From: Tretioscincus oriximinensis
Taxonomy: Eukaryota; Chordata; Lepidosauria; Squamata; Gymnophthalmidae
DNA length: 64,000 nt
Direction of reading: 5' to 3'
NCBI GenBank assembly: GCA_022410635.1
Contig: JAJVDF010000866.1
Coordinates: 84,902-148,901 of the forward strand
The position numbers and the translations under genes were made by a program. The notes under the pieces were generated by a model. The model made no database searches. It was not told the DNA's origin and saw only the letters and a list, made by a program, of their open reading frames with translations. This document shows positions 22,056 through 35,400 of the stretch, one piece after another (within the stretch, counting starts at the first letter, position 1; every line of letters begins with the position of its first letter).

Positions 22056-22479
22056 GATGATGATGATGATGATGATTGGGACCAAAAGTGAAGGGTGGGA
22101 TATAAACAAACAAACAAATAAATAAGGTTGTAATTTTAGCGGGCATTCCTTTTAAATTGTTTATTTTGTGTTTTGTGAGTGTGTGCGTATGTTTGACAGC
22201 TGCCAATGGGCTAAAATGGCAGCTGCCAATGGGTTAAAAATACTCTAAAATGGAAGTTGCAGCTTGCATGGGCTAAGTGAGCTTCTGCCAGGGCTGGGAT
22301 TAGACTCCTCACATTGATCAGTTAGTAGCGTTAGAGTTTACTGACAGTCACCATGCTTACAGGTATGTTTCAACTTTCTGTTGCTCTAAATTATATAAAG
22401 AGATGAGTTTCTTCAATATAATTTACCCTCCTCAATTAAGAGTTCCCTTCTATTATCAGGGTGTTCCTAGAAGTATTAT

Positions 22480-22516
22480 GGATGGATGGATGGATGGACG
22501 GATGGATGGATAGACA
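22480..22516. repeat. (GGAT)n microsatellite
   Basis: Tetranucleotide array with one interruption. Confidence 0.9.
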
Positions 22517-22783
22517 AAGTAGGGAAATGAATGTGTATGTGTGTATTTTTTAAAAAGAAATGGTGTTCCTTCCATTTTCAGGGAAGGAGAAGAATGGACC
22601 AAATCTAAGTCACCTTTTTTATCTGTTCTGTTCATAATCCCCTGGCACAAATGTCAAAACTGGAGCTGTGGCATAGATTTTTGTAGCAAGATTACTTCCC
22701 TTTCACCTTTGCACCAGGGAAAGCCTAAGTGTCTGGTTACTCATTATATTTATTAAGTAGACATTCAGAACAGAGCGTTTGAG

Positions 22784-22850
22784 TTACATGTGGAATATTT
22801 GGAGTTCCCATGAAACCAGCCATTTTGTTTTTCAGTTCCTCCTAGTGGTA
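22784..22850 (+). promoter_or_regulatory. Conserved upstream block of V2R-B
   Basis: GGAGTTCCCATGAAACC, then CCATTTTGTTTTTCAGTTCC, is shared in order with blocks upstream of V2R-C (39895) and V2R-D (56368). It lies about 375 bp before the start codon. Function inferred from conservation only. Confidence 0.4.
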
Positions 22851-23164
22851 ATCGGCTAGAACATACATGTCCTGATATTTAAATATNTTTTTTAAATTCT
22901 TTACAGACACTTAATTCATATAATTGGAAATTCCCCAAATGGAATCAATTTCAGTTTACAGAATGAGTCTCAAAATCATATTGTAAGACACATTGTATTC
23001 TATAATTAAAAAGGACCTCTGTGCTTCCCAGAAATTGTATTAATTTAACATGCTTACAGCTCTCTCAGATGAGGTATCATTACATGTTCTCCAGGAGCTG
23101 TGTTGGCAGTTGGATTTTTAATTTGCATTTTGGTTTTGATAGCGTTTATCCTTTATGTACAGAA

Positions 23165-23415
23165 ATGATTGTATCTAAACAGAGTAGTGGAAAAGGTTTG
23201 CAGATTATGAGTTTGAAGTTGATGTTTTTCTTACTGCACAATGTGTCTAGTGAGAGCCAAAAGTCCATTCTTTGCCACCTTCGTAAACCATTCCCAGATT
23301 ATTCTCCTGGTCCTCTTACTGACATTGTTATTGGTGCCTTTTTTTCCATGCAAATTGGTAAAATTATTTTGCCTGACTTTACAAAAGAACCAGATTTCAA
23401 CACTCTAGCGGCTGG
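23165..23415 (+). CDS. V2R-B exon 1
   Basis: MIVSKQSSG start, hydrophobic [15 protein letters not shown] core, then [17 protein letters not shown] as in V2R-A. Donor GTAAGA at 23416. The upstream frame is open to 23021, but homology begins at the MIV start. Confidence 0.88.
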
Positions 23416-26400
23416 GTAAGATTTTTTTCTAATTCTTCTTTTTTTTTTTTTNGAAAAAAACCCCTCAAATAACGAAACAGAAATAACAAATAAGCAGACG
23501 CAGAACAAAGGCCCCGTCCACATGGAGACTTATTTTGGGTCACCTCTTGGGTCAGAGCTTGGCTGTCCAGATGCCAGTATAGACTATAATAGGCTCCTAT
23601 TCCGAGGGATAGTCCAGGATAAGGCTCCGTGTCATTAAAACATAATTTAAAAAGGACCTTGAGCAAGTTCAAAAGAGAGTTACAAGGATGCTGAGTAGTC
23701 TGAAACCATGTCCCATGAGGAATGGTTAAAGGATCTAGGAATGTTTAGTCTGCAAAAGAGAAGACTGAGAAGAGACCTGATAGCTGTCTAAAAATATCTG
23801 AAGGGCTGTCACAGAGTAGAGGGATCAGCATTGTTCTCATTATCACCTGGAAGGACTAGAAACAATGGAATGAAACTGCAAGGGAGTAGATTTAGATTAG
23901 ATATCAGAAAAAACTTTCTAACTGTCAGGGTGATAACAGTTTGCCACAGGAGGTGGTGAGTTCACCTTCACTGGACAGTGATCTTTCTGGGATGGTTTAA
24001 TGGATCCTGCATTGAGCAGGGGGTTGGACCCGATGACCCTGGAGGTCCCTTCCAACTCTATGATTCTATGATAACCATTCAGCTTTATTTCATTGACATA
24101 AATCTTGCATTCTAGGCTCTGTCAATTCACATCTAATGCTATCTTCCTTGGCAAGTGTCTTGAGTTAATGGCGGCAGGTGTTTTTAATGGGAGTAGAAGT
24201 TTTTATGGAGTCAGTTTTTCTGTGTTTCCCAATCTTCTACAAACATAAGACAATTTATTTGTTGTTACATTATTAGATTCTACATAGATTTATTAAAATG
24301 AATTTCATTTGTTGAATTATCCTTCAGTCTGAATGATTTCTCGGTTAGCCTTTCTGATTGGAACACCTTGGGAGCTCACACGTGCAGTTCTTTAGGAGTG
24401 ATCTTCTCTTCCATGCTGTTTAAGATCTATATGAAGCTGCTGGGAGAGATCATCAGGAGATTTAGAGTTAATTGTCATCAGTATGCAGATGACACTCAGT
24501 TCTATCTCTCTGTTCCATCTGAACCAGGTGGTTCTTAAGTAGCATAAGGCAGTAATGGGCTGGATGGGGGTCAACAAATTGAAGTTGGATCCAGACAAGA
24601 TGTAGGTGCAGAGTGTCACAGTATATACAGAATGTGAAGTGGGTAGGCATCCTGTCCTTGGTGGGTTGAATGACCTTATAAGGGACAGGTGCAAAATCTG
24701 TGGGTGCTTCTGGATCCTGCGCTGATGCTTGAAGATCAGGTGGAGAGGGTGGTCAGGAGTGCCAACTTCCAGCTCCATCTAGCCTACTAGTTACAGCCAC
24801 TTCTGAACAGGGATGATCTGGCCACAGTAATCCATGCTCTGTTAACTTCCACATTGGACTATTGTAATGCATTCTATAGGGGGCTGGCCTTGAAAACAGT
24901 TCAGAGGATGCAGCTGGTGTAGAATGCAAAAGCAAGACTGCTGGGCGGAATGCTGACTGGATAGACACATATCANATCCAGTTTGGAAAGAGCTGCGCAG
25001 GCTGCCAATTTGCTATGGGGTCCAATTCAAGGAATTAATTCTAACCCCAAATAACTTGTGCCCCAAATACCTAAAAGAACACCTATATCAACCTGCCCAT
25101 GCTTTAAGATCTGCAGAGGAAGCTCATCTGACTGTACCACCTCTCTCAGTAGCAAAGAGGGTAGGAATCAGAGAGAGAGCATTCTACAGGGCAACCCCCA
25201 GACTATGGAACAGTCTCCCCCATGAGGATACACCTATTTAAGGCCTTTGGCTGAAAAAACTGCTCTCCCTCTCCTACTTTCAGATACTTTCAGATATTAT
25301 TGTTTTGATATGTTAATTTAATTCTAAGACCTAAGAAATGTGAATAAATAAATTAAGTAAATAAATAAATGTTACGCATTTTAACAAAACCTCCATATAA
25401 AATTAAGAACTGGAACTGCTCCAGCACGGGAATGGAAAGGGAGGGGAACGTTTGGCATCCAACTGCTATCTTCTCCCTCCTGAGGTTTCTATTTGCATCT
25501 TATGTTTGATTAATAATTTACTTTTTTATGGTATTTAATTGTATTATATGATTTATAGTGCTTGATATTGTACGTTGTTTTTTCTGTTTCCTGTAAACCG
25601 GAAAGGCTGTATAAGTAGGCTGACCAGATGACCTCTTTTTGCGGGGGTGGGGTTTGAAAACCCAGTTTTGGGGTGCCTCCCAGTTTTTTTCTGAGGAAAT
25701 TGTTTCAAAAAAATTTTTTTTGAATTTTTTTCCCTCAGAAAAAACAGGGAGGCACCCCAAAAATGGGTTTTCAACCCTCCCCAAAAGGGGTCATCTGGTC
25801 AGCCTAGTATAAGAGTAATTGACAGACTAATATGTGGAAGCCCTTCCAGGACTCTCAAACAGCACTGGAAATTGCCAGAATTATGATTTGCAACAAATGT
25901 TCTGGATTTCCTTGATTCCAGGGCTTCCTGCCTATTGGTTTGGCAACATTGCCATTCTTTATATATTTCCACATTTCAATCATCTTCTGAATCTCACTAA
26001 TATGGAGTGAGTGACCTCATATTATTTTAACCAAGAAGTTCACAGAGGTGGCTTTTTTACATGTGGGGGAATGGAAGAAATAAAACATTTCTCTCCTGCA
26101 GTTGCAGCAAACCGGTGGCATGGTTTAAATCTTGCACCATCAGATTAATGATCTTCCAATGGTTGCACAGTCCAAGCAGTTGGTGAGGTCTAGGGTTCTT
26201 CTAGCTGTATCTTTCACCTTTCCATTCCTTCTCCAACATCTTACTGAGGAAGGGGACCCAGTAGAGATACAATAGAAGACTCCCATGCTTTCACTTGGTG
26301 CGTGGAGCATGAATCCAGTGAAAGCTTCACTTTCTTTAAAATCCCACTTCTTTTCAACCCACATTTCTTTATTTTTCTATTCCTTTGTTACCATCTAGAC

Positions 26401-29400
26401 ATATCCAGGGGGGAGGGAGGTAAAGTTATACATTTGTCTATTGTTTTGTTTTTTGGCATTGATATTGTCTTTTTCTTTTTTTAAAAAAACTCCCCACATT
26501 TCTTTAAAACTCTCACTTTTGTGCAAGTTTACACTTGCACCAAAGTGGCAGTGGTGGTGGTCTCTGAGTGAGTGTCTTCTGGGCTTCCAGAAAAGCAAAT
26601 GGAACATCCAAGCATTGGCCAGCACCTAAGACTATGGGGAACCCAGGAATCTCCTCCAGTTAACTGTGCTACTTTAACTGTTTTATGGTCTTTCATTTAC
26701 CATCATTGACCCTAAATAAGAAGCATGGATATGGGGTGGAACATATATGTAAATATATCAGTCAATCCCATCAGAATATATCATATATGAAAAGTCATCC
26801 ATCCATATTACTCCTTTTAGGAATATACCCACAACAGTTTATTTACAAGGGTAAATAATTTTGCAGACTTTCATATGTTTATTATACCAGTACTTTATGT
26901 AATTTTGAAATCTCATTACAGTATGGTCCCCAAAAACTACCAGCATGCCCTGTCTTTCTCTTTTGCAAAGTATGAAATTGGCACTAAATTCCTACAGAAC
27001 ATCTCACTAGAATATCGGATGTATGAAAATATTTATGATCCAGTGCGAGTAACTTTGAACACATTGAAACTTCTCTATGAAGACCGAAGAGACCCTCCCA
27101 ATTACAACTGTGTTAATGAAGAGAAAGTTGTGGCAGTCATTGGGGAGCTCACATTCCGAAACTCCATCCAGATAGCCAACACCTTAAGTATCTACAAGAT
27201 TCCTCAGGTATCTGTGTGTAGCATAAATAGTTTCATTTCTCTTCTTTTTTTAACGTAGATTGAAAATACATAAATATTCCCATTCCATTTTCCTTAATAA
27301 GGCAGAACTGCAGAGCAATGATCAGAGGAGTTCATATGTGCTTTTTGCGCAAGCAATGCAGGTAAAAGGGAGATTGGAGCCCTGAGGAAAACCTCTATCT
27401 CTCTTGCCTTCACTGGGATGAAAATGGGTCCAATGCTGTTGCTTGGGTGAGGCAACGAATGCAGCTGCATATAATTATATTCCTGTGGAGACACTGAGTG
27501 GATCCTGGTGAGTGTAACAGAGAAGGGGAAATATTTGGATGCTCAGAAAAATAATAACATTTCCTCTGGCACCATCTTCAATTTCTTAGGTATGTTAATG
27601 CCTGTGATCTCTTCCATGGAGTAAGAGAAGGAACAGATTTTAACTGAAGGAACAAGAAGAAGTAGAAAGAGAAATTGATGATGAAGAAGAAGCAGAGGCA
27701 GCAGGAGCAGAAGCAGCAGAAGAAGCAGAAGAAGGAGAAGAAGGAGAAGAAACCCCACTTTTCCCAACCTCCTGTAGATCTATGACATGATTGGTCTGTT
27801 TTACAAGCTACTGGAAACTGCACACTTACATGTGGTTGATTGAAAACGATAAGGGGAAAAAAGTCCTATGGTTGAAAAATTCAACCCACTCATGCATAGA
27901 CTTAGTAAATTATTTTAAGGGACTTACTGGACACATCATCTGTATGGTACTAGCGACAACCTTGTTTGCTGAAAGCTCCTAAAATAGAATAAAGTAGTAG
28001 ACCAAACTAATCATTTCTGCAAGTGTGCTACTACCACTTAAGTGTGCTACTATAACTAGATTAAGAAGTGGTGACTCCATTTTTCTTTTTGCCTTAATTG
28101 CCTGGTCACGAGAAAGGCTGAAGGAGGCATGAGCCATTTTGAACTATGTGGGGAGGGGTGAGCACCTTCCACCAGCCTGTAGCTCTAGGCAACCCAGCTA
28201 TTCGAAAGCATGAATTGCAAGAAATTGATGATGATGATGAAGAAGAAGAAGCAAAAGAAGCAGAAACAGAAGAAGAAGTAACTGCAAGTAGATAAATGGG
28301 AACCACCACAACCTGGTGAGGAAGATAGAATGTCAGCCTTCGGGTAAAATACCCTTATAAGCTGCTTTGAGTCCCTTTGAAAGGTGAGAAAAGTGCGGTA
28401 TAAGAACCCAGTTCTTCTTCTACTTCTACAGTTTCTCCACAGTTTCTTTGCAGCTTCTTTGCAATCTTTGTTTCCTCTGTACTGAATGCAGGAAGTTCAA
28501 GATTTCCTGCATTGAGTGGAAATCTGGCAAAGATTTGAAAGCATCCAGATGAAGCAGAGACAGCTTTTGGTGACACAATGAGAATCCCTGAACTATTATT
28601 TGTTCTCTTTTTCATCACACAAATGCAGACCGTCAAGGTGTGAATTGCAATGCAGGAATTCTCGACATAAGAAACTGGCTTTGCCTCACATGGCCTTGGA
28701 AAGTCATGTTTTCATAAAAACCAGTTCATGGCCCACATCTAAAGTGATTTGAGCACAAATCCCCGCCCCTCCCACAACTAATTATGACTATTGGGATCAA
28801 AAAACTTTATAAGGGAACCAGTTTTGTTTAGTGGTTAGAGTGTCAGATTCTTATTTGGACTAGTCAGAGTTCTTTGGAAGTCTCTCAGCCCCACCTATTC
28901 CACAAGTTGTGTGTTGTGAAGAGAAGATGGTTATATAAATTGTTTTGAATCCCTTCAGGTTTAGAAAAATAGGGCATCTTCTTCTTCTAATTTAAATAAA
29001 GCCATTCTTTTTTATTTATATGCATGATGTTACAAATTAATTTTATTTCTTATAAGATGTGCCATATACTTTTTTAAAAGTATAAACTCGGTTGGTCTAG
29101 TTTTATAATGAAGGTATGATACCTTCAAATCATTTACTGATAACTTTTATAAATGTGTCTGTCATATTGATTGGATGGATTTATTAGGTAGTAAGAATCC
29201 TGTTTTGTTGTGAGTTTTGCTGTTCCAGAAGTAGCAGGAACCTTCATGGGACAGATTTAACCCATTAATCTATTACATAAAAACAGTTGGTTACCTTAAT
29301 GTTATGGAAAGGTGCAGTTGTAGCATTGTACAGCACAAACATACTTTTGCACCTTCTGACTTTTCTTATTTGACCCAGTAGTTAACTTACGGGTCCTTTG

Positions 29401-32400
29401 ATCTTGCATTGAGTGACAAAACCCACTTTCCTTCCTTCTACCGGATGGTTCCCAAGGAAGAGGATCTATATGTCGGGATTATTCAGCTGCTCAAGCACTT
29501 TGGGTGGAACTGGGTTGGCTTCATTGCTGCAGCTGATGAGCAGGGAGAACACTTCCTCCAGATCCTCAAACCAAGACTCTTACAAAATAGTATATGCATT
29601 GCTTGGACAGAAATGATTACTATGCCAAGGTTTATACAAGACGACGACAGGCGTTCAGAGGTTTTTTATCAAACACAGCAAGCTGTTTTCCTGAGGAATA
29701 TCAGTGTCACCCTTGTTTACGGAGACAATCATGTTTTGGAGAGTTTACAAATGGCTTTAATTGAACTTGAAATTGATTTCATGTTACCTAAAGAAAGAGT
29801 ATGGATCACAATGGCTGAGTGGGATTTCACCGCTACAATGTATGGTTCAGATGTTCCTTGGAAGACCTTCAATGGAACTTTATCATTTGTACTCCATACA
29901 AATATGGTGCCAAATTACAAAGAGTTTCTGCAGACAATAAATCCACTCAAAGATGATATATTTTATCTCCGAAGTTTCTGGGCTGTGGCATTTCCTTGTG
30001 TGTTGGGTCATGGTACAAAGGATAAGAAACCTTGTTCAGGGAAGGAGAAAGTTAGTGAGCTTCCTGCTTCTAAGTTTGAAATGGAGATGTCTGGACAGAG
30101 CTACAATATCTATAACGCTGTTCATGCCATAGCGTATGCCCTCCAAATCATGGATAAGTTCCAAAATAGACTGAAAGCAAGGAGAGAAGTTCATAAAAAA
30201 ACCAGACATAAGATTAACCCATGGCAGGTATAAAAATGCAAGACTTGTAAAAATTATGTTGCCTTATTTGCTCCTCAGATTCAGATTAAAATGGAACCTG
30301 TTGTTCTCTATATCTCTCATGCCAAACTGCTATTTCCTTGAGGTGGAACTTCAAATGGTTTGATTCTGAAAAAAAGAAACATATTCACACTTGTCCAAAC
30401 ATATTCACTCTTGCTTTAGTTTGGAGAGATTTTAGATGTGAATCTTAGTGCGTCCAGGGAGATTCATAAAATGAATAGGTGTATACTACATTTATTTATA
30501 TTGCATTAACTCTCCACTTAGTACTCTAAAATACAAGCTAAAAGCAATTTAAAATAAAATATTAAAAAGCAATATAGTTCAGCTGAGAACTTAAATTGAA
30601 ATTATTATTTTTTTATATATATATTTTTTTCTAATTAATATACACATATATATATACTGTACATACATACATTTATATTCCCCCCCTCCCCAGTTTCCCT
30701 CCCTCGGGCTATTGGTATATCATTTTCTATCTTGGGTGGGGATCTATATATTCCTTTGTTTTCCTATAATTACTTCTCGTATATCAACCTTAATTTATAA
30801 TTTATTGAGGGTTGTACTATTTCCTGGTTTAAATAATTATATATTCTCACCCAAGTTTCTTTCATTTCCCTTACTTTGTTATAATTATTCATGTGGTTTA
30901 TTTTTCCGGTTCTCTGGTGGAGGCCCCTGCAGTCATTTGGCTGGTGCCTTCCATCGGATCATCAAGTGCCGCTTCCACAGCCTGCACCTCGCTCTCCTGG
31001 GCTGTGGCTACGGAAGAAGATGCTGGCCCATTCGAGTCAACCAGTTTTTGCATGATTGCCGCCAGCTGACCCATGGATTNTCTAAATTCTGCTCTGAACT
31101 CAGACATTCCATTATCCTGGCTAGAGAGCAGGGTAGGCCAGGCTTGCAATGGGGATCCATTTTGTGGTACCATAGGGAGGGTGGGGGGTCCTGCAGGGGC
31201 TGGCAGAAGGGCTTCCGAAAGGGGCCTAGTACTCTGCCTAGCCTTTCCTCTGCCTCTCCCTCTCCCCCTCGCAGGAACCCCACGGGGCATTATGTTTAAG
31301 GATCCTCACTTGAATAAAACTTTCCCTGATGATGCCAGTTAACTGGCCACCCGGTAGTAAATGGGATGTGCCAGGAAGAGCTTCCCTTGCACAGCCCCTA
31401 CACCCAGGCCTGCGTAAACCTGCTCTGCCCAGACCACACCTTCGCAATAGTCTCCCCTGGGAAAGGCTAGAGCTTGAATTGCCTACCTTCTTCTCCTTAG
31501 GCAGTTTGCATTAAAATGTGTTATAGCCCCTCCCACGTTCCAAGGACCTGCTCGGTGTGACCGTTCACTGCTTCGTGCAGCCGGATTGAGCCTTGGGCCC
31601 GTAGGCCTTGTAAATTGGGGGGGGGGGTCGTCCCCTTCACCACTAGTGCCTGTAATACAGCCCCTCCTAACAGGGTCACTACTGGGTAGCCTAACTGGCC
31701 CCTCGGTAGCACGTGCCCGGGTTCCTACCGGCCTCAGTCAGGCCTCCTGGCCGTTCGCCCACTGCCCTCTCGCCTTCCCTCTAGGCGGCCTACAAGCCGC
31801 CCTCCCAGGCCGGGCTGAGTACCCGGGCTTTTAGGCTAATAGCACGGCACACTGCGGCCACCGGGATACCTGGCGTAGGGGTGGAAGCCCTTTTACCGCT
31901 GCCCCCCCGCCTGCCTTTGAGGCCGCCTGCCTTTGTGGGAAGGGGCGGTTGGGGATCCTTGATCCCGCTGCCTCGCCCCCCCGCCGCTGCCGCCGATACG
32001 AGCCCGGGCTCCTTAAGAGCCCTGTCTGGTATCAGCTCCTCGCCCCCTGGGACCCCGCGGGGTAAGCGTTTTTGCCTTAAAAGGCTCGGCCTCTGATGGC
32101 CAAAGCTAGGCCTCCCGGCCGATCGCTTACCTCCGCGGCTGTGGTCCTGGCGCTGGAGCTGGAGCTGGCGGCAGGCCAATTCACCCACCACGTGTGGCCG
32201 GCAAAATGGCGGTGGGTGGTGGGGACGGAGCGCGAGGGAACGACTATCCTGTTGCACATCCATCGATCGACTGGCCCGGCTGCCNGGCGCCAGGGAGTTT
32301 TATCCCCCTGTCGCCCGGAATCCGCGTCATCATCCCGCGCCCACTTCTGGGGCAGCGAGATGAGGGCGGCGGGCCAGAGCGTCTCCCCCCGTTCCTCCCA

Positions 32401-35400
32401 GCAAATTGCCGCGCCGCGGCAGCCGCGGCAGCCGCGGCAGCCGCGGACTTCTTTTTGGATTTTTATCCAATATTCTTGTGCTTTCGGACATCCCCATATC
32501 ATGTGATTATAATCTGCGGGTGTCTGGCATCCAAACCAACATCTGTTTGAGTAGTTATTTAGAATGTGAGCTAATCTATTTGGCGTTAAGTGCCACCTAT
32601 GTATAATCTTTTTTCTAGCTTCTTTTAATTTACTCATTTTCTTGTTTCTTATTGATTTGATTGCCTTTTCTACCTCCAATTCTTGTATGGGAAAGTCTTT
32701 TTTCCATCTGTTCGTTAGCTCTTTTATTATTGATTTATTTGTATTATTTATTATTGCATATATTTCCGAGACAATTTTCTTTTGCTCTTGTATTACTTTA
32801 TGGACTATTTTATCCCATTTATTTTCCTCTGCTCTTATAATTTCCTTTATTGTTCTTAAATTGAAATTATTAAAGAATGACCACAACCACGTTTCAAAGT
32901 TTCACAGACTCAGTGATATATTTTGGGGTTGCAACCTATTAGACATCCTGTAACAATCCCTAAAATGCATTACTGAGGCCTCTGCAAACACAGCCTTAGT
33001 GAGAAATAGTTTGGTGGGCACCTGATAGTTGTTTCCATTTAAAACAACAACGAAGAGCTTTTGTTCGATTGCACCATCAATGATGAGAAATGCCTCTCTC
33101 CATACTGTGGACAAGTCCACATCTTTTGATCTCATCTGTCATAGCAATCAGTTGCCAATTCACAGAATGGACAAGTGCAATAGTTCTATGTGACCAAACA
33201 ATGCAGAGCTAGAAGGGAATGATCTTGCTTCCAGATTTCCTTCAGCAAGAGTCGTCATGTGTGATAGTAATCTATGTGTTGTGCTCTTTGTGCCCAAAGA
33301 TCTCTGAAGTGCAGCTAAAATATAAAACATGAGTATTGCTATAACATGTTGATGAATGNTTTTTTTGGTGCAAATTTATTTATTTATATACAATATATAC
33401 AATACAGAGCAAGGCAAAGAGAAAGTACAAAGACATAATGACATCTACATAGACCAAATCCTTCCCCCTACCCTCTGGAGGACTGAAATGGGATTGAATC
33501 AGCAGTCTTTGGTTGAGGATCATGGCAGTGGTATGAGACAAAATCTCACCTCTGTTGTTTACAACACCAAAATAAGTCAATACTCTCCAGTTTATTTCCC
33601 ATGGACAGTTAGATTATACTCTGAGAGACCTTAACCTTTTTTTCTAGTGACATCAAATAGAAGCATTTCTGACATATATTCATACCATAAATTGATTATC
33701 CACATATTCTTTTCCTTCTGGACACTCATGATGACTATTGGCTCTGCCTAAATAGCTTTCTCTATAAAATACACTATTTGATTCTGGAACCCTGGGTGAT
33801 GTAATCTGCTCATTATCATAAGCAATTTTGCTTTTTAAAAATGTAACTCCCAAAATTAATTTATTAATTGGTCCAAGAAAGCAGATACCTCTGGGCATTT
33901 GGACCATATATGTATAAAATTACCTACTGAAGAAGTAGACATGAAAGCTTATGCCACCTACTTTTCCACTGTTAGTCACTAATTGCTACTAGCCCCTTTG
34001 CTGATATTTTAATTTAGTTTGCAAAGAGTAAAGTCTTCTGGTAATCCCTTTTTCTCTTTTTCTTCTCTTGTCTATTATTTCTTCACTTTCTTGTCTTTGC
34101 TACATCAATGCTAATTTTATTCTGGAAGAATTTATAAAGGTATAAATTGCCATTTCACCAATCCAGTTGTGGGTATTCAGATTTGATATTCTTATTTGAT
34201 GCAGAGATAACAGATTCCCTGTCTTGTCAAATAACTCCCTTATTCTTTTTATAGTAAATTGTTTTAAATATGTTGCCAGATCTTTGTCTCCAGAAGGATT
34301 AATCAACTTAGTGGAGGCTATTAAGTAATTGGAACTGGCTAATTTATTTAACTAAGAATTTCCATGTCTTCAATCTAGTTTCTAATAGTGGAAGCCATAA
34401 AACTCTTTTAATTCTCTCCATTTCATTCATCATCATAGTGAGGTCCTCCATCCTGTTTAGTATTCTCTCCACTCTTACAAATTTAACATCATCCTGAAAT
34501 TCTATATCAATTATTTCTAGAATTTGAAAGATTTCAAAATATGTTTTTAAACAGGGAACCCCCACCCCCCCCAGACTGTTTTCTGCATAGTAGCATAGAA
34601 AGTATGTTTAAATATTCTTTTTCTTTTATCATTAAGTGCCCATTTTTTGATATTAATTTCCCACAATTTGAACATTTGGCCCTGGTAGCGTTTGAAATTA
34701 AAACAGGAAACTTGGGAGTATCATCATTTTAAAAGCTCTGATTTTAGTCAGAAAATTCAATATTTTATAAGACCAGTTTCTAACCTTTTTCTATAGTGGC
34801 TGATATTTGGCATTAATAATCTTTTGGGGACTTTTAATTAAAATAACTCTAAGATGCATGAACTTTTTAGTCCCCATTTTTGCTGTTCCACCTTTGGAAT
34901 ATTAATCACCATAATTTCCAATTATTTTCAAGCCTGAGATTGTTTCAAAAGCTCTAATTTCTTCTTTCAAATATGGAAGGCTATGTAAAGGATCATCTGT
35001 AATAACAAGGGCATCATCAGCATATAGATTAAGTATAACAATTTCTTTGTCCAATTTATATCCTATGGTAAGCAGAAAAATAAGGGGAGACAAGAAACAG
35101 CTCTGTTTGATTCCATTATTGATCTCCACAGTGTCAGATAGGCCTCCATTGGCTCTAATTTTGGTGAAATTATTTTCATACAATTTTGAAACTACTTGTT
35201 TAAATCCCCACCTGCAATTAAACCTATCACAAATCCTAGTAATGTGCTTATGATTTACAGAGTCAAACACCTTGTAAACATCTAGTTTTATCAAGGCTAA
35301 TTTTCTATGATGTTTCTGAGCTTGATGGAGAACTTTGGCTGATATTCTAATAAGGTTAGCTAACATAGTGATGAATGGTCATAAAATTCCAGAGCATGGA

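Larger units (their letters stand above)
21475..22130 (+). mobile_element. L2-type LINE 3' end, interrupted
   Basis: Reads LKERLLLHRSAHALRLQGEG and LLVVPPLSEMQG, the C-terminus of L2 ORF2. Its 3' tail continues after a (GAT)n array and MITE copy 2, ending with GAAGGGTGGGATATAAAC and AAAT repeats. Confidence 0.7.

Noticed and set aside
27543..27823. Leucine-rich and phenylalanine-rich minus-strand frames
   Set aside because: They are translations of a GAAGAA/GAAGGA simple repeat.
31238..32263. Several long open frames in the GC-rich block of V2R-B intron 3 on both strands
   Set aside because: Overlapping frames in many phases are expected in GC-rich DNA. Only the one beginning at 31290 on the minus strand has a plausible start and composition, and it is reported with low confidence.
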